A stretch of 64,000 nt of DNA from Valencia hispanica (GCA_963556495.2 OY747704.1:37005001-37069000), one strand, 5' to 3'. Positions 47,557-60,780 are shown, counted from the first letter of the stretch. A program made the numbers and translations. Notes: generated from the letters alone by a model not told the origin.

Positions 47557-47946
47557 TTGGCACGCTGAAAAGCTAACTGTGAAGTAATATCCTCCTTTCA
47601 CTGTTCTCTGATTAACTCATGAAACGCTTACGACTCCTCTGGGAGTATTTCTGTCGAATATTTCTTTGTTAAAAAAAAGATGAAGAAAGTTAATTCATGA
47701 ACAAAATGTTAATTGTAAAAGCTCAGTTGTGAAATCATGTTATGTTGCTTCAGTGACCCCTCCCCTTTCCCCTAATCCCCTTTAGACCAGTCATGTGACC
47801 ATGTGACCACAGTCAGCGCAGTCAGACAGTGTGAGAAGGAAACTTGTGACTGAGGTAGCAGCAGCTGGAGCTCGGCCTTTCACTGTGAGATTAAATAAAA
47901 AAGGAAAGAATCCACGGAACAGCTCTCTTTCACTCCGTCTGGCAAC
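47557..47946 (+). promoter_or_regulatory. Presumed promoter and 5' untranslated region of the tetraspanin gene
   Basis: The 390 bp before the start codon become less AT-rich and contain GTCATGTGACCATGTGACCA (about 47792-47811), a pair of CATGTGAC E-box-like sites that resemble MITF/TFE-type CLEAR or M-box motifs. No clear TATA box. The start site is not determinable here. Confidence 0.45.
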
Positions 47947-50900
47947 ATGGACTGCGGTATCTGCACGTCTAAGACCATCCTGCTCTTCCTCAGCTTGGTG
48001 TTCTGGGTGAGTGTGTGGGGGATATTTCCACCTGCTACGATTTCAGTAATGTTATTTAGGAAGAAATCAGAATAAAAAAAGATCCGAGTAGGCTATATTT
48101 ACTTTACAACAGACACGTATTTTATTATTATTATTATTGTTATTATTATTATTAGGCCTGTTAAGGGCTAAGCATGTACACAAATCAAAGTTGCGCTGAT
48201 AAAGGCTGCCGCAGCCTTTTGGTAGACAGCTGCAGGTAGGCTACTTCCTTATTTCTATGTTTCCCTTCTTGTAGCTCACATAGGCCGGATCTGGATTAGT
48301 TGGGTTTTTTTTGTGTGTTTTTCTTCCTGGGGAGATTCATAAGAACTATTGAGGCACCCCCCTCTAACCTTTCCAGTAAATCTGCTTGAACTGTGACACT
48401 TTCACAGTCTAGATACAGGCCAGCTCCTGCCTTTGTTTTAAAGTAAACACTGGATTTTTGTGTGTTTGGTTTGCACTCACTTTCATTCTGTGTTTTTTGG
48501 GGCAGCCTAAATAGATTTTTGTGACAGTTTGTGGCTGAGGTCTGTGTGATTACATTAATGTCTGATTGACCTGTCTGTAAGGGAGGAAACACTGATACTG
48601 CCTGCTTTTATTTGAATATCCCCCTCCATGTTGTTACTTCCTTATTTTTCTGTGGTCTATCTCAGGTGACTGCTTTTAAAATGTATGTATGAAGTATGTA
48701 GTAGAGATGAAGTGAAAAGCCGACTGGTGACTGGAATTGGTCATTTTCAGCATGATTGGTTGGTTCTAAATGGTTACTTGCTGGTCAGAAACACAAAAAT
48801 CTGAGCCGTTTTAGTGTATTTGCTGCACATAAGCATTGAACTGATAACACTGTTCTGTGTGGAGGCTGTCGTTGAGGGAAGAGGACTCAAAGTTGGGTTT
48901 TAGGGTATGTCAAAAATAACATTAGAGGAGTTAGAAGAAGGTATTTAAAAGAAAGCTGCCTTTTCTATGGTGTTTTGAGACATCTTTGGATAATTTAGGC
49001 TGCGGAAGAATGAGAAAGATATAGAGATTCAGCAGGTAAAAAGGAAGGCCTAATAAAGTATAGGGTAATTAAACTACTTTTATTCTTTTGAGCTTTTAAC
49101 CGCTGTCTGTCATAAAATATTCTGGATTTGAAATAGCTGGCAGCTTTTTGAAAATCTAACTCACAATAAGGAGAATACACACAAAACGGTGTGTATTACT
49201 GTTTCAGTAAGGCTAGCCATGCTAACCACACTACTCACCAACATAGGCTGCTAAACTCCATATTCACCAGCTCGGAAATTGGCCACACAATTCTATTTGA
49301 TGCCTATCTAACTGGACACTGTTTTGTTATTGCAAATCAGCAGCTATTATTAACTCGTATAGAGCAAACAAGTCTAACATTCAGCCTTCATGTCTTCATG
49401 TTGGTTCATACTTACTTTAACAACAGTGAAAGCTAAGTTAGGGAATCGGTCAAACCTGTTTTTTGTTTTGTCAACAGTTTCTAAGAGTCTGCACATTTTC
49501 TTAAAGATTATGGTTTAATTTGGAGTTGTTAAAGATGGAAAAATCAACTACTTAGGTTCATTATTAATTAAATCTTGTATTGTAAACCCACAAGACTCAA
49601 TTAAAATGTTGTTGACAATGTCAGTAAAGATGTCTTCATGAAATAATACTATTTCATACAGACATTCTTTTGTAATCGGATTTATTGAATAAGTTTAGTG
49701 TTTTATGAAAAAAAAAGTTAAATATTAAGTTCTGGTTAAGGTCTTGAAAGCACAAGAACTGAAATGATGGGCCTCTCTTCTAATTTTCAAAACCTGCTTG
49801 TGGAATGTGGTCCAGTGAGCACAGATCCCAACAGGTTCTAAAGGCACCCTTCTCTAAATGTCATCACCACAGATGAAGAAACATAACCTCATACAGACTT
49901 TCTCAAATTCCAGAGAGGCGACGCGGCGTGTGAACGCGATACATTGTGTAAGCCTCTTTGTGCCGCATCATAGGCACAAGATCAGATTTTCTGGAGAGAT
50001 TAGGGGGCGAGAAGCACAGGAGGAGGTGCAGACGAACAACCCCACAGGGATCCCGTGACTGGGGAGTGATTAGAGAACTGAGTCATGGGGCCAAACTCCA
50101 TGTAAATTATTGTTAGACAACAGACAACACAAATCTGTAATTGTGTGTATGCGTTGCACTCATGCCCCCTGCTGTGATCGCTCAGGCCCGAGGCTGGGAG
50201 CAGTGCACCAAGGATGATGCAGACATAGACAACTCAGAGGAATCCAGTGAGGACTGAAATGAATTCATCAGCTCTCCAGCATTTAAAAAAAAAAGTACTT
50301 TTTTTAAAAAAAAAATATATATATATATATATAGCAATAAATAACCCCTATTGTTAAAGGGGAAGTAACACTGACAGCGATTATAATGATAGAGAACATA
50401 TAAACGGGAAGTTTGGATTTAATTTTTCTTGTGTAAGCAAAGGATAGCTGCGTTATCATTTCGCTTTATTTAACGTGCAAAATGAAATTGGGCTGATCAG
50501 TCCTGGTTGTTCTCCATCTGTTTTCAGTTGTTATTTATGAAGCACCACACTTCAGTTTGTTTTGTTATTTTCTCCTATATGCTATCAGCTTCTTTTTTTA
50601 CTGACTCGGGTTCAAATCAGCTCCAATACAGTGTGTCGTCTTAAAGGGCAAAGGGAAATCAGGCATGTCAATTATGAGATAAATGCTTTACTTTTTTCTC
50701 TAGAGCTGTCCCACTTTTTTCTTACTTTAGGTTGGACAATGAAATTGTTTTGTGTAGAACCAACTCATGCATTAAGTCTTATGATTGGTGATGTCACTGC
50801 TAAACAATTATAAGGTTGTGACTCAGTCCACCTTTTAACTCTGAGTGATCACATGATCTCACATCACATGATGTACAAAAAGAGGAAATCTTTTTTTAAG

Positions 50901-53900
50901 TGAACTTTACTACATTGCTCTTGTTTTACAATCAAAAACATCTGTCTAAATATTATCTATATTTTGCTTAGACATGTTGACAGAGCAAACACAGTACCTT
51001 TTTTTTTAGTTTTTTTATCTTTTTATTTTTGCTACAATTCTTAGAGTAAAATATTTCTCATATGTTTCTGAAGCAGAAATTCATTTCAAAAGGACAAATA
51101 CTTTAAGCAACTAAGTTTAAATCTTTAATATATGACTGGGGCTATCTGTTTTTTTTCATAGAATATCTACTTCAGACAGAAAGAAATGACTAACTCATGT
51201 CTCTTATCATTTTAAAATAGGTCATTATGTCTTTTCAAGGTCCCAGCTTTCTTTCTACAGTGTTTACAAGCGGTCTATTAAGTTACAAAATTCAGATTCC
51301 ACGTCAAAGGGAGTTTTTCCCATCCACAGATTGACCCTGTTTTCATATTTACCAGGCTCCCCCCTCCCCCTCCATCTCTGGTCTACTGTACATCAGTATC
51401 TTATACTTCTTAATAATATCGGGATAATTGTGTATCTGGCATGCCCTGAGGAGAGGGACTGCACTTACTCTGATGGTCCTTTCAAATACAGCAGCTTTTG
51501 TCTGAAATACATGGTATATTGGGTAGTGTTAGTATCAAACAAGTATGTACAGTAATTATAAATGTAAGGCACTTTGCTTTTGTTCCTTTGCTGGACATAT
51601 TTCTACTTCTGCTCTTTCACTGGTTGTTCTCACTTCTACTCGGTTCATGAGCCTGCAGTGGCAAAAGGAGCATACCCCAGTAGTCGCCACCAGTCCTGGC
51701 AGACTGGGCTTTTGAGGAAGTTGGCCTTACATAGTCAGGAGCTTAAATGCAGGGCATCTGACAGACTACACTGTTGTGGGTTTTTTGATCATTAAAGTAT
51801 CTAACCATACAGTATTCTAGTAGAAGGCTGACTAATTAATTATTAAATTATAGAGAAGAGGCGTAATATTTCAAATCTTGACAAAAAAATTTAATGAAGA
51901 AATTGAGCCCCTCATGGTAGCACTATGTTGGAGTTGCTCTTTAACGTTAGTTAGTTCATGTTTTTTTTGGTGTAGTCATTGCATCTTTGAACAAATATTC
52001 TCTCTGGTTCTGGATACTGTGCAGCTGGAAATATTTTATGATGTGTAACTATGGGAACATAGTATTGTTTTCTTTTACAACCAGAAGCAACTAATAAGCA
52101 TCTCTGTGGAATATTATCTTTGCTGCTTGGATATTGAGCTGTAAGCATGTCATGACAGTCATGAGACAGTCATACAGCAACAGTCTTTAGTCAGAGGCTT
52201 CTTCAGATTCTTTGCAAGACTGACTGCTAGCGGACATCCTTCCTGCTCACATTATTACCATCCACATCGACTCTTTGAAGATACTTACATGATATGAGTT
52301 ATGACAACATTGAATTTCCCTTTGGGATAAATAAAGTATTTTTAAATTGAATGGAATTTGAATTGAATTGAAAGACATCTCACTGGAGCTTCATTATGTA
52401 TTAAATTGTGGTTTGCAAGATTAATTAGTGCAAAAGTACAAATCAAAAAGACTGCTTGGATGCAATATTTAATTCTGTATTATATTGAGGTGACATGCAT
52501 TCATTCAAGAGCTGCATGTTAATATGAAAACATGCAATATGTGATAATGTTGGCGTATGCTACAACAATTATACGGCTTGCCATTAATACATACTTAGCT
52601 AAATGATATTACTGTCTGTCCGAGTTGGGTTCATAGCAATCATAGATCCCAGATAGTGAGTCATCTATCCAGCTACTAGAAAAAACAAAGCTCATTATTT
52701 CCATGTCAACAGCATAGTTTTATTGAAAAAAGTTGCCTCTGGCTACATCTGCATGCCAATAATATATTTGACCAGTTTGATGGGCTTTAACTAACGCTCA
52801 AGGCAGTAGGGGCAGTTTTATTTTGATTTTAGTCATCAAGTTCCAAAAGCTCACAGAGAATAGTTGGGATATTGTGTTGGCAGGAGAAAATGAACATTAA
52901 TTGTTATCACAGTATTCACAAACATCAAAGTTGCATGTTTTATTATTTAGTGCCACTCTGGTTTGAATACTTCAAATTTGTCCACTTTGACAAGATGATG
53001 TTTGTTTTCTCTTCCGTGCAGGGTGCGGGAGCAGCATTGGCCTACGTTGGTGCCTACATGATCAAGAGCTATGGCAACTTTGAGAGTTTCATCCAGGACA
53101 AGCAGACTCTGATTCCTGCAGCCATCGTCATTGGCATCAGCGTGGTGATGTTCATTTTTGGTCTGGTGGGATGCTGCGCCACACTCAAAGAATCAAAATT
53201 TGGCCTCGGCTGTGTAAGCATTCGTCCTTCCTTGTGGAACTCCTAAGTATTTGGTTTCTCAGCTGGAAGGGAACAGCTGAGCAATTTTGCTCCTGCATTG
53301 GCCTTAAATAATATCGTTCTGGTTTACAATTTAGACATTCTAATTTCTACCTACCACTTTCTCCTTTCACAGTTCTTTCTGATTATCATGATCATCTTTG
53401 CAGCTGAAGTGGCTGCTTTGGTGTTTACCTTCATCTACCAAGGCAAAGTAAGTCAAAATAATGCAATCTCACTAATGGCCACATCACTAAATCTATTGTA
53501 TCTTATTGTATCTTATATATTGCAATATATATAAAAAATGTATCCTCCTTTAGTGCATATTATTGAGATGACTTTTTATGCTTTGTGTCTGTGTAGATAA
53601 ATAAAGATCTAGAACGCTCGATGAGTGATGTCTTTGCAAAGTACGATGGGCATAATCCAGAGTCTCAAGCTGTGGATATGCTGCAGAAGGAGGTTAGTAT
53701 TCCTCTCTACATATATCAACTTGTTTTGTCAGTTCTAGTTTCAGACCCATCTGCATTCTCTCTCTGCTTGTGCTCTCTCCCACCCTTGTGGTAGCATGTC
53801 CTTCCTTGGTTCTTTCAGTTTGCATTTCATTCTCATGAGAAGCCATATTAGTGTTCATAAATAATTACAGTGTTCTCTCTGCTGAGTATGCTCGGAATAC

Positions 53901-56900
53901 CCCGTCTGGACTTTTCATTTTAGAAAATGCAGAGCAGTTATAAGGTGTGAGCGGGAACTGATCAAAATTAACATGACTTCACTCTTAATGGAGAAACTTG
54001 CCTAAAACACTTCTAATGCTTCATGATTGTTTTAAGATAGCAGCCAGACAAATATTTGTGCTCCAATGACCATACTTACCTTAGTAATAAGTTGTAAAAA
54101 AAAAAAAAAAGGATTAAACGAATTCTTGAATGAAATTGGCCTAATTTAATTATGGTTTGGATAAAAAAACTTTCAATTGCAGTCCTTCAAAAAAGACCCC
54201 ACATCAATCTTTTAGGTATTTATACTAATTTCTAAACTAAAATGTGAACTACAAGTACATCTTATGTACTTGGAGTTCACATTTTAGTTTATTGAAGTCT
54301 ACTTAAAGTATATCTAAAATATACTTCAATAAACTTGAAAATATTCCAATTAAGTCCGAAGAAGTATACTTGAGAAAATGAACTTCAAGTATCCACATTT
54401 TTGCTAAGGGGAGACTTGTTCCAACAACAAAACAGACCTATTTAAGTTATTTTTTGAGTAGATATCCATTTCTTAGTTTCAATTTTTGCAGGAATTTTTT
54501 CTGTTGAAGATTTTTTCCACAAATTTTTGACTGCACTACTTTGACTGCTGAAGTAACTTTTCAAGTTTGTATCTTTATAACTCAATATATTGAAGTTGTA
54601 GTATCTGGATTCTGATCCTACTTGTAGAAGCAAATGTCTCTCAAAAGCTGGCTTTATTTGTTAACACTACGATTGTCTATGCTCAGATTTAGCCAGGGTT
54701 TATTTTAAACCCATTTAGAATCTGTCAGACGTTCCTTCTTCCACTGGCTACATCACAAGCCCACAGCAGGTTCAACCCACCCTCCTTCACACACACACAC
54801 ACCCCCCCACACACACACACACACACCACAGTATTGCTAGTGGCTGCCAAAAGCTCAACCTCAACCCTCAAGAAAAATGTTTCTTCAGGCCTACATTATA
54901 AAGGTTTTAGTATTTGAAAGATAAGCGTAGAGGTTGTATGCTATCAGTTGTTTTTGTCCATCCATCCATCCATTTTCTTCCGCTTATCCGTATCGGGTCA
55001 CGGGGGCAGCAGCTTAAGCAAAGAGACCCAGACTTCCCTCTCCCCTGCCACTTGGGCCAGGGGAGTTCTTTTTGTTTGCATCATTTTTGTGGAAAGAAAG
55101 CAACCAAAAAACTGCAACAGCAGTTTTGTAGTGATCACAGATCCGATAAAGTCCCTTTGATCTACTTATTTCTTACCTCCATGATGTTCAGACCCAAATT
55201 AGAATATCATGGAAAAGTTTATTTATTTCCATAATTCCATACAAAATGTTATACTTCCATAGATTATAGATTCAGGGCCCACAATTTACACAATTTTATT
55301 AGTTATTTTTACATAATTTGGGCTTCCAGCTCATAAAACCCACAAAATCAGGAATTCAAAAAATTAGAATACTGTGAAGAAATCACCATTTGTTTCTCAG
55401 TTTTTGCTGAAAAAAACAGAAGAAATAAATTAGGATCACACCAAATCAATCAAAATATGGTACTTTCATAACGATATGTCAATCTTCAATACTTGGTAGG
55501 AAATCCCTTTGCCTTAATGCCTCGATGCGCCATGGCAGTGAGGCAATCAGCCTGTGGCATTGCCTGGGAGTTATGGAAGCCCAGATTTCCTTGATGCTTG
55601 CTGTAAGCTCTTCTTTGTTTTTGGGTCTGGTGCCCCTCATTTAATAATACCCCATAGATTCTAAATGGGGTTTAGGTGCGGTGAGTTGGCTGTCCAGTCA
55701 AGCACTGTGATGGTATGGGCCTCAAACCAGGTTTTGGTTCTTCTGGCGGTATGGGCAGGGGCCAGGTCCTGCTGGAAGATGAAATCTGCATCTCCATACA
55801 GATACTCAGCAGAAGGAATCATGAAGTCCTCTAAAACATTCTAGTAGACTTATGTGGTGACCTTGGATTTAAGAAAGCAGAGTTTACAACACCTGCACCA
55901 GACATTGTATCCCAAATCATGACTGACTGTGGATATTTCACACTGCACCTCAAGCAGCTTGGGTTCTGTTCCTCACTTGTCTTCCTCCTGTGGGCCCTGA
56001 ATCTATAATCTATGGAAGTTTAACGTTTTGAACGGAATTATGGAAATAAATACACATTTCCATGATATTCAAATTTTTTGGAAAGGGTCTGTGAGTTATT
56101 ATGCAGTTTTACCTCTGGCCTTTTTTCCACCAAAGTTGTGCAAATGACTGTGCATTTTTTTTCTTTCTTTTATTCTTTGTTTACATGATACAAGGAAATG
56201 TGTGCAATTTTCTTTTCTCTTCTCATTCCAGTTGAAGTGCTGTGGAGTCAGCAATTACTCTAGCTGGTACAACACCACCTGGTTCAACCAGAACAGAACC
56301 ATACCTCAATCTTGCTGTAAAAATGCAACTAACTGTGCTACCATCCCACAACTACCGATCCTGCTTTATCCAGAGGTAAATCAGACACAAATAGTACAAT
56401 GCACCAGTTAGCATGCAGTCACATCAGCTTGTGTCCCTCCATTTCTCTAAGTCATATTTTTTTATTTAGCTATCTCAAATTTGCAGATTAGGTATGTCAG
56501 ACTTTATCTTGTATACAAAAAATATATATTTTTAGTAGCCATATACATATACTTTATACTATGCTTTCCAGCCTTCCTGCCATGAGTGGCCATTAGTTAT
56601 TTACATTAGAAGCTAACACAGAAAAAGTGAAGTCCCACCATGTATGTCAAAGAACAGTTGCTAAAAAAACTGTTCAGATTCAGCTGTCTTTTGTTTGTGA
56701 TTAGTGGGGCTTGCATTAGTAAAACAGAAGAGTGTGTATCTTCCTTACAGAATGTTGACTCTTACATTTACGCCAACATTTCCAAATCCTGCATGTTTGA
56801 CCTTCCTGTTATCTAGTGAATGTTTTGCTCTCTCTCGCTCACTGAGCCTTAAAGAACCGTAGCATTTCTCCACATACTGTATCTTAAACGATACCTTTTC

Positions 56901-58699
56901 CTTTTAATTAGCTTCTGCTTTGTGCATCCTCCAACTTCATTTTGAAACACTTAATTCATACAGAGAATTCCACAACAAAGAGCATAGGTGTCACTGTAGC
57001 CTGTTGGCGCTTAGATATGTTTCGTTTTCACAGAAGAAAAACAAACTGAATATGAGTTTTTGTCCAGCCAGTCGATGGTCACGGTCGGTTGAAAATAATC
57101 CTTTTTGGGTCACCAGCTGATTTCTCTGTCCATCTCTGTCTACAATTCTTTTTAGGTAGCTTCTAATGTGAACTTATTGCCTTTGTTTTTTAGGGTTGTT
57201 TGGGAAAAACTGAGAAGGTATTGCAGGATGTGTTGACTTACGCCATGCTGGTCGTTCTTGGGTTTGCCATCATCAAGGTAATCTACACTTCAGCTGTTTT
57301 TTGCTTTGTTTTTGCAATTGGATTTGCAGCACAGATTTAATCACAAGCGCATTTTACAGAACTCCAAAAATAAACATAAAAGAATAAAAATATGACAGAC
57401 GGTCGACATATTAAGCCTAGTTTATGCTTCCCCGTCTGCGGAGGTGCGGAGAGGTCACTGCAATGGTAAGGCAGACCTGCCAAAAAAGGTCTGCTCCCCC
57501 TGCTGTCCTGGCGCAGAACTGCTTTGCAACACTGACACACCAACAGAGAAGTATAAAAGGAAAAACGTCACCGTCAGTATGTATGTGTGCGTGTGGTTGC
57601 AAACTTTCTGACGGAGAAGCATAAACTAGGCTTTAGACAGAAACAGACAATTTAAGGAACAATCTTCCTACCTCCAGGAACACATTACCTATTGGGTTTT
57701 TTGAACTCACCAGGTGCATGACTGGCTTACCGTAACTCACTAATAGACTTCATTATGTTTCCTGGTACACAGCATGATACACACAAACAAGGACAAATAA
57801 ATGTTGCGTCCTTCAAACACTTGAGTTGTGCTAGCTAATTAATGATGGTTTGAGACGTCAGCTGGTCAGTGTTGAACATCACACTGGAAGTACTCCAGAA
57901 TAGAAGTATGCAAATTCAATGGTACACATCTCAAACCCTCATGTACAATGCCGGCTCTGTCAACATCTGCTCTTAAAAAAAAAAGGGACCATTGTGGCGT
58001 TTTCTCAGTCATTTCAGCAGTTACACACTCCACTGATCAGATTATGCTTTTCAAAGGGGTTTCTTTCTAAGAAAGCTAAACTCCAATTACCTCAAGCATA
58101 AAAGATCTGAATGAAATATTATCCTGTTGGTTACTCTGTGTTTTCAGAGTCTAAATCTGGTCAGATAAAACTATTAAACTCACTTCCATTTGCCAAATGA
58201 TTGAATAATGACCAATAATTATTTTAGACAATGTTTTAGTACTTTAAACACCATGTGTGTGTACAGAAACCATGCCCTTCAGAAAACAGGTTCTGTGTTC
58301 CAGCAATGAACACATTTTAATGCAAAATGTGCAACAAAAGCAAAAGACCTAGCAAAGATGCTGTCTGAAGCTGGTAAGAAAGTCATCATCCACACTGAAA
58401 CGACTCTTGTACTGACATGAGTTGTAAGGCCACTAGAAAGGCTTTTCATTATTTTGTCATTTAGCAAGTAAAAATTATGTTGGCAATACTATCCAATCTA
58501 AAACAGGAATTGTTTTGTCTGCTCTAATTTCAGTAAGTGTTTTACAGCGTATGTAAATGTCAGTATTAAACTGTATTCATCAAGTACATTGAAGCTTATG
58601 TATTCTGTGTTCTTTCAGCTCTTTGGGATGCTCAGCGTATGTGTGATAACCTGTAGAAGCAGCAGCCGAAGGAGTGGCTATCAGCCTCTGTACGCCTGA
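47947..58699 (+). CDS. tspan36: Tetraspanin, Tspan36/Tspan3-like
   Basis: Seven coding exons, all joined in phase 0: 47947-48006, 53022-53213, 53373-53447, 53597-53692, 56232-56375, 57194-57277 and 58619-58699, giving 243 codons plus stop, with GT-AG at each junction. The fold is a classic tetraspanin. TM1 follows MDCGICTSK. TM2 ends with the GCCATLKES motif and TM3 begins FFLIIMIIFAAEV. The large loop has LKCCGV, SCCKNATNC and EGC, six cysteines for three disulfides, and four N-glycosylation sites (NYS, NTT, NRT, NAT). TM4 ends in KLFGMLSVCVITC. The tail GYQPLYA contains a YxxL endosomal/lysosomal sorting signal. Tetraspanins organise membrane microdomains. The MDCGI start and FAIIKLFGMLSVCVITC end point to the fish Tspan36 group, known from pigment cells, which is consistent with the E-box pair upstream. 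Tspan3 or CD63-like are alternatives. Introns 1 and 4 carry repeats. Confidence 0.95.
48007..53021. other. Tetraspanin intron 1 (5.0 kb)
   Basis: Contains a (TTA)n patch near 48121-48155, an A/AT run near 50286-50333, and a non-LTR retrotransposon 3' end at 52150-52375. The rest is AT-rich without gene evidence. First introns of this size often hold enhancers, but I can identify none. Confidence 0.7.
52150..52375 (+). mobile_element. Non-LTR retrotransposon 3' end
   Basis: Same family as the split copy at 23250-23440 plus 26461-26535. Here coding end and tail are contiguous (CATCCTTCCTGCTCACATTA near 52235, then AATTTCCCTTTGGGATAAAT near 52312) and end in a GAATTGAATTGAA repeat. Confidence 0.75.
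54235..54289. repeat. Near-perfect 26-bp hairpin with 3-nt loop
   Basis: The arm 54235-54260 (AACTAAAATGTGAACTACAA...) pairs with 54264-54289 with one mismatch in 26 and a CTT loop. It is followed at once by a second stem, AGTTTATTGAAGT (54286-54298) with its exact complement (54323-54335). This is probably a snap-back MITE remnant. Confidence 0.85.
54789..54834. repeat. (CA)n microsatellite with C-run interruption
   Basis: Two CA blocks separated by ACCCCCCCAC. Confidence 0.9.
54957..55062 (-). mobile_element. Short 3' end of the LINE family at 28948-29630
   Basis: (CCAT)n followed by TTTTCTTCCGCTTATCCG and GGGGGCAGCAGCTTAAGCAA, matching 28950-29040. Confidence 0.85.
55189..56091 (-). mobile_element. 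Tc1/mariner-like transposon, internally deleted
   Basis: The ends are inverted: CAGACCC with ATATCATGGAAAAG on the left, and CATGATATTC...GGGTCTG on the right. The minus strand between about 55830 and 55480 encodes the end of a DDE transposase with FIFQQDLAPAHTARRTKTWF and VLDWTANSPHLNPI (normally ending NPIE), followed by several stops. The N-terminal DNA-binding and first catalytic regions are missing. It is the same family as the terminal piece at 1171-1426. Confidence 0.88.
56376..57193. other. Tetraspanin intron 5
   Basis: AT-rich, no repeat family or gene recognised. Confidence 0.7.
57278..58618. other. Tetraspanin intron 6
   Basis: The segment 57415-57640 is locally GC-richer and is bounded by AAGCCTAGTTTATGCTTC (57413-57430) and its inverted form GAAGCATAAACTAGGCTT (57617-57634), so it is a roughly 220-bp inverted-terminus MITE-like insert. 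Nothing else recognised. Confidence 0.65.
57413..57634. mobile_element. MITE with 18-bp terminal inverted repeats
   Basis: The ends AAGCCTAGTTTATGCTTC and, inverted, AAGCCTAGTTTATGCTTC match exactly over 18 bp, followed by a shared CTCCGTC / CCGTC block. The outer flanking duplication is not clear (TATT before, TAGA after). Non-coding; fits a PIF/Harbinger or similar MITE. Confidence 0.8.
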
Positions 58700-58785
58700 A
58701 ACACTTCCTGGAAGTGCCCACTCATTTTCCTCTAATGGGTTTGCTGACTGGTTTTTCTGCACTGTAAACAACAACCAATTCCTTC

Positions 58786-58791
58786 AATAAA
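58786..58791 (+). terminator. Polyadenylation signal of the tetraspanin gene
   Basis: AATAAA 87 nt after the stop codon. It is followed by AT-rich sequence. Further downstream hexamers could give longer transcripts. Confidence 0.55.
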
Positions 58792-58799
58792 TTCAAAGT

Positions 58800-60780
58800 T
58801 TATCTGAATAATGGCACCAAGACTTGCCATATTGTAAAGGGGATCATATGACAGCATGCCTCCTCAGACTGTAACAAACATAAATCAAACTCTGTCCATC
58901 TAGGTTTTTTTGTTTTGTTTTTTTAAATGTAGATTCATCTTTCAGTTCACTTTCCATGGGGTAGAGCAACTTGTGCTTTCTATATCTCTGTGAATGCTAA
59001 CAAATGCAAACAAATCAAGAAGTGAAGTAATCTCAAATGTTTGAATTTGCTTGGATTGTGTTTGCTGAAAGCTTTGTTTGCCTGATGCAGACTCTGCCCT
59101 TAGATGTGAAGTAAAGAAAAGCGTCTCAGACATTGAGGCCTCTTCTACTTATCTTTAAACCTTCACCCTCTGCTGCATCGTGTAGATAATCCTTCAAAGG
59201 ACATTATTCTGTGAATGTACCTTAGTAAATGATGTCATTATATCTTTGAAGTTGTTTGTGATAGATAACCAATTAGTTTATTTGCCTTATTTAGGGATCT
59301 AAAAGCATATCTGGTCAGCTCAACTGTTTGGAGAACATTTTTACTTGTGGTTTGAATCATATTATGTTTATTATATTTCTAAATTAAAAGGTTAAATATT
59401 TCACAATGATGTTGATTTTGTTTTTTCTCCTTTCTCATCCTTATGTTGCCTTGCAGATCACACCAATAAATAGCAATATATTTATCTTCCAAGCTGGCAT
59501 GCTGCAACTGAATCAAAAATGTACTGCAAAAAAACTTGTTGCTTGAAAAGAAAATGAGTATGCACACGGAGTTTTTTATTAAGCGTGACCCGCCATGTTT
59601 ATCTGTAACCTCCTGACTCTGCTGATAAAGGGGCACCCCAGAGTGGCACAGACAGATTATATGACTATTCATCTTACATGAACTCTGTTGAAAAAGAAAA
59701 AGAAAAAAAAAAAACTACATGTAAAACTGGCCCGAAAATTAACAATCGATATTTATTTTCATCTTGTTGCCATTTGTGATTCCTAAAACAGCTGTTCTTT
59801 TTGACATGGTCATGCTTTGCTATCAGAAAACAAACCGAGTGCCATTCAAATGCAGTTTATTGGTAGATGCAGCCACTGTAAAAGAACTATGAGGTTGCTG
59901 TTCCTTATCGGTCAAATATTGATTGGTTTTAACCAGAACAGGTGACACAATCTTTACTCAAGCATAATATATAAACCTTGAGCTTTTATTTGGACTGCAC
60001 TTGCATGCATGATGCTCCTAGGGAATAGGTAATGAGTCAAGGCACTAAGTTGCAGCTTGTCTTGGCTGTAGCTGCAAGCTCGCCTTGAATTTCAGCTTAA
60101 TCTATTACTGTTGATGGTCAGGGTTTTAGCCTTCAGTTTATGTGAAAATGAAGTCAAGAGGAGAGAGGCAAACATGACCAGTAACAGGTCCCAGAAGACT
60201 GTCTGACAGGTAGGTAGGTAGGCTGCGAGTGTACCTGTGCATATGCAAGCATACATCTCTTTCAGCTTATACATTTTCCTGCCATTGTGAGAGCTTTGTG
60301 GGAATATTTTATTGGTAAATTAATTTATATGCAAAATTTTATCAGGATATTATTGTTTAACATTGTGATATTACTTGAGACTACCCAAAGTTTTCCTAAA
60401 TCCTGTTTCTTTATCATCATGATGTACCCACCACTCCCCATGAGCATCCTGGTCACCAAAATCTCTATCTAGTGTAGGCCTCAAGGAAGAGGAGAGTTTA
60501 TATTATATATTTTTAGCAAGCTAAAATATAATAGCCACCCAAATATTGCATTTAAGTAATGCTTCACAATTTGTTTTGTTCTATTTTCTAATTGTATAAG
60601 CCACAACTTGATCCAGATCTCTCTCTCTCTCACAGGAACTCTTAATTTGACTTGATGTTAAGTTAAGTTTTAACACTAGTCTTGAAATAAGTTGCAGTAA
60701 CAAAGAAAATCCTGTAGGAGGTGCAACGAAACCAAAATCTTGTCTAAGAGCCGATAGTCTGTAAAGAAGGACATCAGCTC
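58800..60780. other. Intergenic or extended 3' untranslated sequence
   Basis: No gene seen. The part nearest 58800 could belong to a longer tetraspanin 3' untranslated region. Confidence 0.4.

Larger units (their letters stand above)
53693..56231. other. Tetraspanin intron 4 (2.5 kb)
   Basis: Holds a hairpin cluster (54235-54400), a CA-rich tract (54789-54834), an RTE-like fragment (54957-55062) and a Tc1-like element (55189-56091). Confidence 0.8.

Noticed and set aside
53022..53246. Reading tetraspanin exon 2 through its donor (frame open to 53246)
   Set aside because: A clear GTAAGC donor follows TGT at 53213, and the next exon restores the TM3 sequence of the family.
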